A DNA stretch of 64,000 nt, from the NCBI GenBank assembly GCA_034520365.1, contig JAXHNP010000006.1:179001-243000 (forward strand). Reading direction: 5' to 3'. Numbering within the stretch: position 1 is the first letter of the stretch; each line of letters starts with the position of its first letter. The notes under the pieces were generated by a model. It searched no databases. It was not told where the DNA came from and saw only the letters and a program-made list of their open reading frames with translations. Shown here piece after piece: positions 17,153 to 24,369 of the stretch. The position numbers were made by a program, and so were the translations under genes. The stretch comes from Desulfobacterales bacterium (lineage in GTDB: Bacteria > Desulfobacterota > Desulfobacteria > Desulfobacterales > Desulfosalsimonadaceae).

Positions 17153-18334
17153 TTAAGGCTTGTCTTTATTATAGCATCGCATTGGCTTATGATGAACGAT
17201 CATCTCAAACGAGCACCGGTTACAGTTATCACAGGTAATGGGATCTTTTTCTCCTTTTTCAAATTGGTTGACTATGTTGGGTTGACGAATAAAGGGACGG
17301 GATAAAGAAATAAAATCCGCATCCTTGTTTTTAAGTATATTTTCCATTGTTTCTCTGCGGCGTATGCCACCGACAGAAATAACCGGTACGTTGACCTTTT
17401 TCTTGACAGCTGTCGCAAAAGGCAGAAAATAGGCCTCGCTAAATTTCGCATTTTTTCGCAATTTTTTTTCGAACGAAAACCGGATGAGGATTTTTTCAAT
17501 AATATTCCGGTTTTTCATCAGCAGATCTCTGGGGATGTCTCCACGGATAGTGGAAAATCCGGTTTCGCCAATGCCACCGCTCACTTCAATGGCATCTATT
17601 CCCAGTTCATCCAGTTTTTCACACACTGCCAATGACTGATCAATGGTTACACCATTTGGAAAGCAGTCTTCTCCATTTATTTTAATCAGAACGGGGTAAT
17701 CCGGGCCAACGGTTTCGCGGATTAATTCATACACCCTTATCAGAAACCGCATTCGATTATCCAAAGAACCTCCCCATTCGTCTTTCCGGCGGTTGGTGTG
17801 ACAGGAGAGGAATTGATTAATCATATATCCATGTGCAGCATGGATCTGTACACCATCAAATCCGGCTTCCTTTACCCGTCGTGCAGCGTCTCCATAAGCA
17901 GTTATGGTTTCTTCGATTTCTTTTAGAGACATCTGTCTGGGTTTGACAAGCGACATCATATCGCGAACCGCTGATGGTGCAATCGGTTTTTGTTTAATGA
18001 AATTGGGATAACATTGTCGACCCGCGTGATTAATCTGGGCAACGATTTTAGCGCCGTGCTCATGAACGGTTTTTACAACTTTTCTGAGATCATCCACAAT
18101 TTCATCTCTATGCATAACGATACTTCTCGGCAGCGCCTGACCGATCGGATTCACATAGAAATTTCCGGTAATGATAAGCCCAACACCCCCTCTTGCCAGC
18201 TGTCGATAAGCCTTGAGATATTTATCTGTCACGCGACCGTCATCTGTTGCAAGCAGTTCGGCGGTTGCTGACCTGACAAATCGATTTTTAATATTCATCT
18301 GTCCGATTGTGCCGGGTTCAAATAATGTGGTCAT
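17153..18334 (-). CDS. Old Yellow Enzyme-family NADH:flavin oxidoreductase
   Basis: A 393-residue FMN TIM-barrel reductase. Motifs include AQINHAGRQ, GFDGVQIHAAHGYMINQFLS, NRRKDEWGGSLDNRMRFL and SVGGI near the phosphate site. A Cys-rich end (CDNCNRC) may bind a 4Fe-4S cluster as in 2-enoate or trimethylamine dehydrogenase relatives, but the large FAD/NAD domain of those enzymes is absent. It probably reduces an activated C=C bond. It begins the minus-strand operon with the radical SAM and ATC-hydrolase-like genes. Confidence 0.88.
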   Translation of the reverse strand: MTTLFEPGTIGQMNIKNRFVRSATAELLATDDGRVTDKYLKAYRQLARGGVGLIITGNFYVNPIGQALPRSIVMHRDEIVDDLRKVVKTVHEHGAKIVAQINHAGRQCYPNFIKQKPIAPSAVRDMMSLVKPRQMSLKEIEETITAYGDAARRVKEAGFDGVQIHAAHGYMINQFLSCHTNRRKDEWGGSLDNRMRFLIRVYELIRETVGPDYPVLIKINGEDCFPNGVTIDQSLAVCEKLDELGIDAIEVSGGIGETGFSTIRGDIPRDLLMKNRNIIEKILIRFSFEKKLRKNAKFSEAYFLPFATAVKKKVNVPVISVGGIRRRETMENILKNKDADFISLSRPFIRQPNIVNQFEKGEKDPITCDNCNRCSFEMIVHHKPMRCYNKDKP

Positions 18335-18390
18335 TATTTATTTCTATTCCCATTATCAATCATTTGTTTTAATTTCTATGTAAATTCGGG

Positions 18391-18437
18391 GACACCATAC
18401 CAATTTCATCGATGGAAGGGAAAATTAGTATGGTGTC
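18391..18437. repeat. REP-like inverted repeat
   Basis: GACACCATAC (18391-18400) and GTATGGTGTC (18428-18437) are perfect 10-bp arms around a 27-base loop. The motif GGGGACACCATAC resembles palindromes that accompany RAYT transposases in deltaproteobacteria. It lies between the OYE gene and the membrane-protein gene and could also act as a weak terminator. Confidence 0.5.
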
Positions 18438-18471
18438 TTCCGATTTTTATCAATGCGGATATTTCCGAAAT

Positions 18472-19125
18472 CTAATAATTCCAGCCGAAAACCCCGAACG
18501 CGAGGATGTTCATGATCGCCGGCACGGCATAGATAATCGACAGGGTGATTATTTTGCTCTTCATTGACTTGAGGCTGATCACCAGGATGATCGCACAGAA
18601 GAAGTGAAAATAGCCAAAGAAAAAGATCAGCCAGATGCCCTTGAAGGAAAGATACCAGAACGGGTATTCCCAAACCAGGTGCCCGCCGATATTGAGAAGA
18701 CATTCGACAAAAACGGCAAATGCGGAAAAACCTACGGCCCAGAACCATTTTTCCGGAATACCTATTATTTTTTCCGTCGTGCTCTCCGAAAGCGTGTGAT
18801 AATAAACAATGCCCGCCAGCAGAAACATGAAAATGATTTCAATATTCCAGCCGACCATGACCCGCAGGGCTGTTTCGCCGGGGGTTGTCCATAAGGCCGA
18901 TCGCTGGGTGAAATGCATGACCCATCCATTCCAGGTCTCATTGAAAAAATCGACGCCAAACAGGGTAAGGCCTGCAAAAACTGCATTCCAGTTGCCGGAT
19001 AAGCGGGCCTGCTTGATTTCCTTTGCGTAAATGTACATCACGATCATAAGCAGCGGTATGACGTACCACTTTACCGTTGAAAGATCCCTTATGCCGCTTA
19101 ACGCCTGAATCGTTGCATCTGTCAT
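18472..19125 (-). CDS. Polytopic membrane protein of unknown function
   Basis: A 217-residue protein with about six predicted membrane helices, for example VKWYVIPLLMIVMYIYA, AVFAGLTLFGVDFF, IIFMFLLAGIVYYH, WAVGFSAFAVFVECLL, GIWLIFFFGYFHFFCAIIL and SIIYAVPAIMNILAFGVF. Charged or aromatic sites WNGWVMHFTQ and ECLLNIGGHLVWEYPF are inside or near helices. I do not recognise the family. It has no operon partner: the gene before it is the REP-like repeat and OYE, and the stretch after it is non-coding. Confidence 0.75.
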   Translation of the reverse strand: MTDATIQALSGIRDLSTVKWYVIPLLMIVMYIYAKEIKQARLSGNWNAVFAGLTLFGVDFFNETWNGWVMHFTQRSALWTTPGETALRVMVGWNIEIIFMFLLAGIVYYHTLSESTTEKIIGIPEKWFWAVGFSAFAVFVECLLNIGGHLVWEYPFWYLSFKGIWLIFFFGYFHFFCAIILVISLKSMKSKIITLSIIYAVPAIMNILAFGVFGWNY

Positions 19126-19258
19126 GTGAGTCCCCCTTATGGCTGAAGGTATGATGAATCGGGAAGAGGCAGAAGATCAGAGATTACTCCGGCACAGTCC
19201 CCGCAAAACAAGCACTACTCCCAAAGTTCGAGTTATCTGAAGATTTATTCAACTTATA

Positions 19259-19348
19259 CGCCAACGCTGAAGGTAACCGGCGCCGCCAATGAACTTGCCG
19301 TGAAGCGCGGCGAGCCTTTCCGGCCTCCGGTTTACTGACTGGTTGGGC
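19259..19348 (-). other. attC-like inverted-repeat site (tentative)
   Basis: On the minus strand this 90-bp element begins GCCCAACC, fitting the attC core RYYYAAC, and ends AGCGTTGGCG, one base from GTTRRRY. Inner arms AACCGG and CCGGTT pair. It follows a short minus-strand frame by about 30 bp, as an attC follows a cassette gene. No integrase is in the window, so this is only a suggestion. Confidence 0.3.
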
Positions 19349-19378
19349 TGGGGGAATTTCGCTCTTCAAGCCACCTTT

Positions 19379-19630
19379 TCAGAGAATCTTGACTTCCCCC
19401 GGATGGTTTTCCTTAATAATAAGAAGAAGTTGCTTCAATTCGAGTCGATTGAAACCGCGGCTGTTTTGGAGCCGGGGAGGGTCAAGCCAATATTTTGCCA
19501 CTTTTTCGTCTCGTTCGACTTTCGCCTTTTGCTCCTTTTCCGGCTTTAATTCTGTTTTGGCCTGAGCTTCCAGTTTTTCTTTCAACTGCTGGTAGGCCTG
19601 GTCCCCATCCCGAAAATTATTGACATACAT
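19379..19630 (-). CDS. Small DUF4160-like protein, possibly degraded
   Basis: An 83-residue frame. VERDEKVAKYWLDPPRLQ followed by GFNRLELKQLLLIIKENH resembles the second half of DUF4160 proteins (VAKFWLDP-V-x-L...GF-x-x-x-E-L), which occur in toxin-antitoxin-like pairs with DUF2442. The usual N-terminal beta part is replaced by an unrelated helical stretch. The end may be frameshifted, because another frame continues ...SLKRWLEER. No partner gene is present. It may be a decayed gene or an old cassette gene next to the attC-like site. Confidence 0.4.
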   Translation of the reverse strand: MYVNNFRDGDQAYQQLKEKLEAQAKTELKPEKEQKAKVERDEKVAKYWLDPPRLQNSRGFNRLELKQLLLIIKENHPGEVKIL

Positions 19631-19648
19631 ATATTATATGCATATTAT
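19620..19648 (+). promoter_or_regulatory. Sigma-70-type promoter of brnTA
   Basis: TTGACA (19620-19625), a 17-base spacer and TATTAT (19643-19648) form a near-consensus promoter. The start site should fall within a few bases of the brnT ATG at 19654, so the mRNA could be leaderless. The spacer contains the palindrome ATATGCATAT, where BrnA could bind to repress the operon. Confidence 0.6.
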
Positions 19649-19653
19649 AAATT

Positions 19654-19926
19654 ATGCAAGTAACATGGGATCCCAAAAAAGCTGAAAGCAACTTCAAAAA
19701 ACATAAAATCCGCTTTTCCGATGCAGAAATGGTACTTTATGACCCATTTGCCATGACATTAGAGGAGCAAGTCGTTGCAGCCCAACAACGGTTTGTAAGC
19801 ATTGGCTCGGATGCAGTTGGCCGGACAATTGTGATTGTTTATTTATATCGTGCCGGGACCATCCGTTTAATATCTGCTCGAAAAGCGACACCATCGGAAA
19901 GGAAACAATATGAAAAAGGAATATAA
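19654..19926 (+). CDS. brnT: BrnT-family toxin
   Basis: A 90-residue RelE-like ribonuclease toxin of the BrnT family. Hallmarks are the start MQVTWDPKKAESNFKKHKIRFSDA, the strand RFVSIGSDAVGRTIVIVYLY and the end IRLISARKATPSERKQYE, which holds the catalytic Arg/Glu-type residues. BrnT blocks translation by RNA cleavage and is neutralised by BrnA. The toxin-first gene order and the 17-base overlap with brnA are typical. Confidence 0.92.
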   Translation: MQVTWDPKKAESNFKKHKIRFSDAEMVLYDPFAMTLEEQVVAAQQRFVSIGSDAVGRTIVIVYLYRAGTIRLISARKATPSERKQYEKGI

Positions 19927-20167
19927 TTTTGAAAATGCCAAAAGAGGCCAGGTTGTTCCAACCAAAGGAAAAACCAGAATTACAATATATCTTGATACCG
20001 ATGTCCTTGAAGATTTCCGTGAACGAGCGGATAAGGCGGGGTATGGTTATCAAACGATGATCAATGAAGCCCTTAGAGAATACCTTTCCAAAAGCGGAAA
20101 ACCGCTCAATGAGGAAGTTATCCGTCAGGTAATCCGAGAAGAATTGGACCGCACGGCTCATCATTGA
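19910..20167 (+). CDS. brnA: BrnA-family antitoxin
   Basis: An 85-residue ribbon-helix-helix antitoxin. TRITIYLDTDVLEDFRERAD followed by GYQTMINEALREYLSK is the DNA-binding and dimerising domain. The N-terminal region covers the BrnT active site in known complexes. It starts inside brnT and should be translated by coupling. BrnA with BrnT normally represses the shared promoter. Confidence 0.92.
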   Translation: MKKEYNFENAKRGQVVPTKGKTRITIYLDTDVLEDFRERADKAGYGYQTMINEALREYLSKSGKPLNEEVIRQVIREELDRTAHH

Positions 20168-20207
20168 TCGCACGCTTTACTTTTCACTTTTTCCATTTAC
20201 GGCCTTG

Positions 20208-20326
20208 CATTCATTTGAGGTGTTCCCTCACCGCTTTCTTACAAAAAGTGCGATGTCCCTTCGGAGATGCGTTTTTCCCGAGCGCGTAATACATCTGCGT
20301 GCCAGGATGGGGGGGATATCCCATAA
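20208..20326 (-). pseudogene. Remnant of an addiction-module antitoxin gene
   Basis: The minus strand reads PSWHADVLRAREKRISEG and then meets a stop after SHFL. The DNA is nearly identical to part of the orphan antitoxin gene at 7453-7659, for example CGAGCGCGTAATACATCTGC in both. Start and end are missing. It shows that related modules were inserted at two places in the window. Confidence 0.65.
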
Positions 20327-20395
20327 TTTGTAAAGCCTTTTCCGCTCTGCTCAATCTTTCATAATAAATTCCACCATTGCTTTCATTCCGGCTGT

Positions 20396-21711
20396 TTACA
20401 GGGCTTCGCCCTCTGCCGGGGGATAGCGGTACAGCACGTACAAAAGCCCCAGGGCGGCTATGGTGAGTATGGTAAAGACCACAAAGCCGTTGCTGTAGCC
20501 GGCTTGCGGGGAGATGGTTACAAACAGGCCCATGGCCGGGGGATCACAAATCCGCCAAATGCGCCCAGGCCGCCCACGATGCCCGAGGCCCCGCCCACTG
20601 CTGCCGGGGTGTAGCGCGGCACCAGCTTGAACACGGCTGCGTTGGCAAAGCCCATGCCTAATGCCATGATCATCTGGCCCAAAAGGGCCAGGGCAAAGGA
20701 TTGGGTCACCAGGACCATGAGGATGGAGCCGGCAATGACGGCTGCAAAGGAAAACAGGGCCACTTTTTCGCCGGTGAAAATGTCTGCGGCCCGGCCGCCG
20801 GCCACACGGAGCAGGGAGGAGGAAAGGGAGTAAGCGGCGGTGAGAAACCCTGCGTTTATGATGCTCATTTTGAAAAACTCGGACCAGTAGGTGGGAAACC
20901 AGACGGTGAGCGCGATAAACCCGCCGAAGTTGATAAAGTAAAAATAGGTCAGAATCCAGGTGCGCCAGTTTGCCCCGGCTTTTTTCAGCGAATCCGTTGC
21001 AGCGCCCGAGGGCAGCAGCTCCTGGCCGCAGGCATGGATCAGGGCGTCTTCATCGATTTCAATGCCCATTTCCCGGTATTGAAAATACGGGGCATCCTTC
21101 ATAAACAATATCACCAGCACAAATACGGCCAGCACAAACACCGCCCAGACAATGTAGGAAAACTTCAGCCCCATTGCCGCCACCATGGCGGGCAAAAGCA
21201 TGGCAAACAGGCCCGGGGCCAGATTGCCCAGCCCGGCATAGGCGGCCAGGGCAGAGCCCTGCTTTTTCTGGGGATACCAGTAGGACACCGTGGGAATGCC
21301 CACCGAAAATATGGCAATGCCGCAGCCGCACAAGATGCCGGCCATTAAAAACAGCGGGAACTGGGCGGCTGTAGGCTCGGGAAACAGGGCATACAACAGG
21401 GCCAGGCCGATAATGCCCGCGCCGGCCAGGCCCAGCAGAATCAGGATGGGCTTTTTGCCGCCCATGCGGTCCACGGCCGCGCCAAAGGGGATGCGCAGAA
21501 GTGACCCGGTCAAAGACGGCGAGGCCGACAGCACACCCATGAGCACGGCGCTGATTTCCATGGATTCCTTTAGGCGCGCCACAATGGGCCCGAATGCCGA
21601 AACCCCGGCAAACCCGGCAAAAAATGCCAGGGTGGTCCAGGTCAAAGCCGCGGTCCGGCTGGACTGGGCATAGCAGACCGCTTCGTTTTCATGGTTGTTT
21701 TCATCTGCCAT
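20396..21711 (-). CDS. narK: NarK-type nitrate/nitrite transporter (frameshift near 3' end)
   Basis: A major-facilitator protein with about twelve membrane helices. NarK signatures include FAGFAGVSAFGPIVARL, GLGNLAPGLFAMLLPA and the nitrate motif GGASGIVGGLGAFGGF. It should import nitrate and/or export nitrite. The frame is broken near 20536: VIPRPWACL then stop. One extra C in the run of five restores VIPPAMGLFVTIS and continues to a TAA at 20396 for a normal length of about 438 residues. AAGGAGCC precedes the ATG at 21711, which lies 3 bp after narI, so narK is last in a narGHJIK operon. The shift is probably a sequencing error. Confidence 0.9.
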
Positions 21712-21714
21712 AAC

Positions 21715-22401
21715 TCAGGCTCCTTTTGTGCCGGGCGATTTTCTGAAAATCACGTAGCTTCGGTACAAATAGGTCACGGGCGCGCTCCAGATGTGGACCA
21801 GCCGGGTAAAGGGCGAATAGGCCAGAAGAACAAAGGCGCTTAGGATATGCAGCTTATAGGACACCGGCACCGGGGCCATGAGCGCGGGATTGGGAGCCAG
21901 GATTACGATGCTGCGGATCCAGGGCGCCACCGAGTAGAGCACGTCATAATGGGTGAACACCACGTTGTATAGCCCCAGCCCGGAAACCACCAGGAGCAGT
22001 GCCAGCAGCACGTAATCATGCACGGACGTGTTTGCCGCAATCCGGTCCTGGCTGATTCTGCGCACCAGCAGCCAGATCACCCCGGCAATCATGAGCAACC
22101 CGGCCACCAGGCCGATCCAGTGGGCCATGAAATTGTGGGCCGCGGCAGTGACGCCGAACATCTCATAAACCCGCTGGGGGATCAGCATGCCCCCGGCATG
22201 GCCCACCAGGGTCAACAGCGCGCCCCAGTGAAAGATGGTGATGCCGCCTTTGAGGCTGTCTTTGTGGAGAAACTGGGAGGATGCCGCGTTCCAGCGCTTC
22301 CAGTCCGTGACATAGCGCCAGGCATGGCCGAGGACAAAGATTGTCAGGGCGATATACGGAAACACGATAAAACCCAGGATATGGACAAATCCGCTCATCA
22401 T
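21715..22401 (-). CDS. narI: Respiratory nitrate reductase gamma subunit (cytochrome b)
   Basis: A 228-residue membrane subunit with five predicted helices, which takes electrons from quinol through two haems b and passes them to NarH. Haem-ligand His candidates lie in FVLGHAWRY, FHWGALLTLVGHAGG and the late KLHILSAFVLLAYSPFTRLVH. I start it at ATG 22401, overlapping the narJ stop (GCATGATG). The much longer open frame upstream is read from narJ and should not be used. Confidence 0.93.
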   Translation of the reverse strand: MMSGFVHILGFIVFPYIALTIFVLGHAWRYVTDWKRWNAASSQFLHKDSLKGGITIFHWGALLTLVGHAGGMLIPQRVYEMFGVTAAAHNFMAHWIGLVAGLLMIAGVIWLLVRRISQDRIAANTSVHDYVLLALLLVVSGLGLYNVVFTHYDVLYSVAPWIRSIVILAPNPALMAPVPVSYKLHILSAFVLLAYSPFTRLVHIWSAPVTYLYRSYVIFRKSPGTKGA

Positions 22402-22949
22402 GCCCCCTTTTTGTGTTGATTGGCACAAAATTCCAATGTTTCGGTTAAAACCTGAAAAACTGTGGTATACGGGCTTTGCATGGATCTGAGCCGCTCTGTG
22501 AGCATTTTTACGGTCTGCCCGTGATCTGCGACGATCCATTGCAATTCGCCGTTTGTGCCCTGGGACATGAGTTCGAGCACCATGGGCAGGTAATCGGGCA
22601 GATCGCGGCACACGGGCGCAAACCCGGCATCGTCAAAGGCCCGGGCAAACCGGGCCAGGGCCGGGCCCCGCTTGGCGCCGTCCTTGTATTCATGCCAGGT
22701 CAGGTTCATGCAGGTGTCTGGGTTTAGGTCAAATGCCGCGCAAAAGGCTTCCTGTACGGCCAGGTTCGGGGTTTCTGTCAGGTATTGCAGAAACTTTCGC
22801 ACGTGGACCCGCCCGGGTTCGGCAAACACCTGCTCTGTTTCCGTGGTGGCTTCGCGCAGGGACTCAAGGGTGTCTTTGTCCGGAAACTGGAGCAGAAACG
22901 ACAATGTTTTGATCTGTTTTTGAGCTGTTTTGTCCATGGCTTTACTCAA
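22398..22949 (-). CDS. narJ: Nitrate reductase assembly chaperone
   Basis: A 183-residue all-helical chaperone of the NarJ/TorD type. KTLSFLLQFPDKDTLESL at the start, NLTWHEYKDGAKRGPALARF in the middle and DLPDYLPMVLEL are family hallmarks. NarJ holds NarG so that the molybdenum cofactor and the FS0 cluster are inserted before membrane docking. It overlaps narH by eight bases and narI by four, so the genes are translated as a coupled series. Confidence 0.93.
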   Translation of the reverse strand: MSKAMDKTAQKQIKTLSFLLQFPDKDTLESLREATTETEQVFAEPGRVHVRKFLQYLTETPNLAVQEAFCAAFDLNPDTCMNLTWHEYKDGAKRGPALARFARAFDDAGFAPVCRDLPDYLPMVLELMSQGTNGELQWIVADHGQTVKMLTERLRSMQSPYTTVFQVLTETLEFCANQHKKGA

Positions 22950-24369
22950 ATCCTTTTTCGCCCTGGGCCGCGCGCATATCGGCCTGGTCCGGGTTTGGGG
23001 CGGTTGGAATCACGAACCGGTCCTTGTGTTTGGCAATGGCCAGCAGATCATAGATTTCCAGGACCGTTTGCGCATCCAGTTTCTCATCCAGGCCGGCCTG
23101 CTCAAGGATGCTTTTGTCCGGGGTTTTTTCCAGGCGAGATGATCGCATGTAGGCCCGCAGGGCCATGAGATATTTCAAAGACCGGCGCACCGGGGCCTCG
23201 TCTCCGGCTGCCAGGAGATTGGCCAGGTATTTGACCGGAATGCGCATGTCTGAAAGCGCTTCATCGGGATTTTTGTTTTCCGTGCCCGTCTGCAGGGGGC
23301 TTAGGGGCGGAACATACCAGACCATGGGCAGGGTCCGGTATTCCGGGTGAAGCGGCAGGGCCAGGGGCCATTTGCGCATGAGCTTGTCTGTGGGCGAGTT
23401 TTGTGCGGCTGCCAGAAACCCCTGGGAAATGCCCTGTTTTTCGGCTACATTGAGCACTTTGGGATCATGGGGGTCGAGCATCATGTCCACAAGGGCCGGG
23501 TAGATGTCTTTGGGGTCGGCTGGGGATGCGGCCCGGGAGATGCGCTCTGCATCATAGAGGATCACCCCCACATACCGGATCCGGCCCACGCAGGAGGCCG
23601 AGCACAGGGTGGTCATGCCGCTTTCGGTTCTGGGATAGCAGAAGATGCATTTTTCCGAGGTGCCGGTTTTCCAGTTAAAATAGACCTTTTTGTAGGGGCA
23701 TCCGGATACGCAGTAGCGCCAGCCCCGGCACCGGGCCTGATCCACCAGCACAATGCCGTCTTCATCCCTTTTGTACAGCGCGCCGGACGGACATGAGGCC
23801 GCGCAGGCCGGGTTTAAGCAGTGCTCGCACAGCCGGGGCAGATACATCATAAAGGCCTGTTCAAATTCCAGGTATTTCTGTGCATCCAGGCCCGCAAAAT
23901 TGGTGTCCGCGGTGCCGGTCTCACACACCCCGGCCAGGTCGTCTTCCCAGTTGGGTCCCCACTGGATTTCCATGGACTGGCCCGTGATCTGGGAGCGGGG
24001 CCGGATGGCGGGCTGGTGCTTTTTTTCCGGGCTTGTGACCAGGCGGCCGCAATCATAATCCCAGGGCTCGTAATAGGCGTCAATCTGCGGCAAATCCGGG
24101 TTGTTAAAAATCCGGGCAAGCTTTTGAACCCGTCCGCCGGCGGCAAGGGAGAGCCGGTTGTTTTCAGCCGTCCATCCACCCTGGTAAATCCCCTGGTCTT
24201 CCCAGTTTTTGGGATATCCAATGCCGGGCTTGGTCTCCACGTTATTAAACCACATGTATTCCGCACCTGCCCGGCTGGTCCAGACGTTTTTGCACGGGAT
24301 GCTGCAGGTGTGGCACCCGATGCATTTGTCCAGGTTTAACACCATGGTCATCTGGGCTTTAATCTTCAT
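22942..24369 (-). CDS. narH: Respiratory nitrate reductase beta subunit (iron-sulfur)
   Basis: A 475-residue electron-transfer subunit. Four Cys groups are visible: CIGCHTCSIPCKN near residue 16, CEHCLNPACAASCPSG near 185, CRGWRYCVSGCPYKK near 218 and CIFCYPR near 245 with later CSASCVGR. The Trp/Tyr in CRGWRYC replaces a Cys and marks the 3Fe-4S cluster, as in other NarH proteins. The ATG overlaps the end of the corrected narG frame by 11 bases. Confidence 0.94.
   Translation of the reverse strand: MKIKAQMTMVLNLDKCIGCHTCSIPCKNVWTSRAGAEYMWFNNVETKPGIGYPKNWEDQGIYQGGWTAENNRLSLAAGGRVQKLARIFNNPDLPQIDAYYEPWDYDCGRLVTSPEKKHQPAIRPRSQITGQSMEIQWGPNWEDDLAGVCETGTADTNFAGLDAQKYLEFEQAFMMYLPRLCEHCLNPACAASCPSGALYKRDEDGIVLVDQARCRGWRYCVSGCPYKKVYFNWKTGTSEKCIFCYPRTESGMTTLCSASCVGRIRYVGVILYDAERISRAASPADPKDIYPALVDMMLDPHDPKVLNVAEKQGISQGFLAAAQNSPTDKLMRKWPLALPLHPEYRTLPMVWYVPPLSPLQTGTENKNPDEALSDMRIPVKYLANLLAAGDEAPVRRSLKYLMALRAYMRSSRLEKTPDKSILEQAGLDEKLDAQTVLEIYDLLAIAKHKDRFVIPTAPNPDQADMRAAQGEKGFE

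Noticed and set aside
22402-22611. Long N-terminal extension of NarI
   Set aside because: It is out-of-frame narJ sequence. The real start overlaps the narJ stop.
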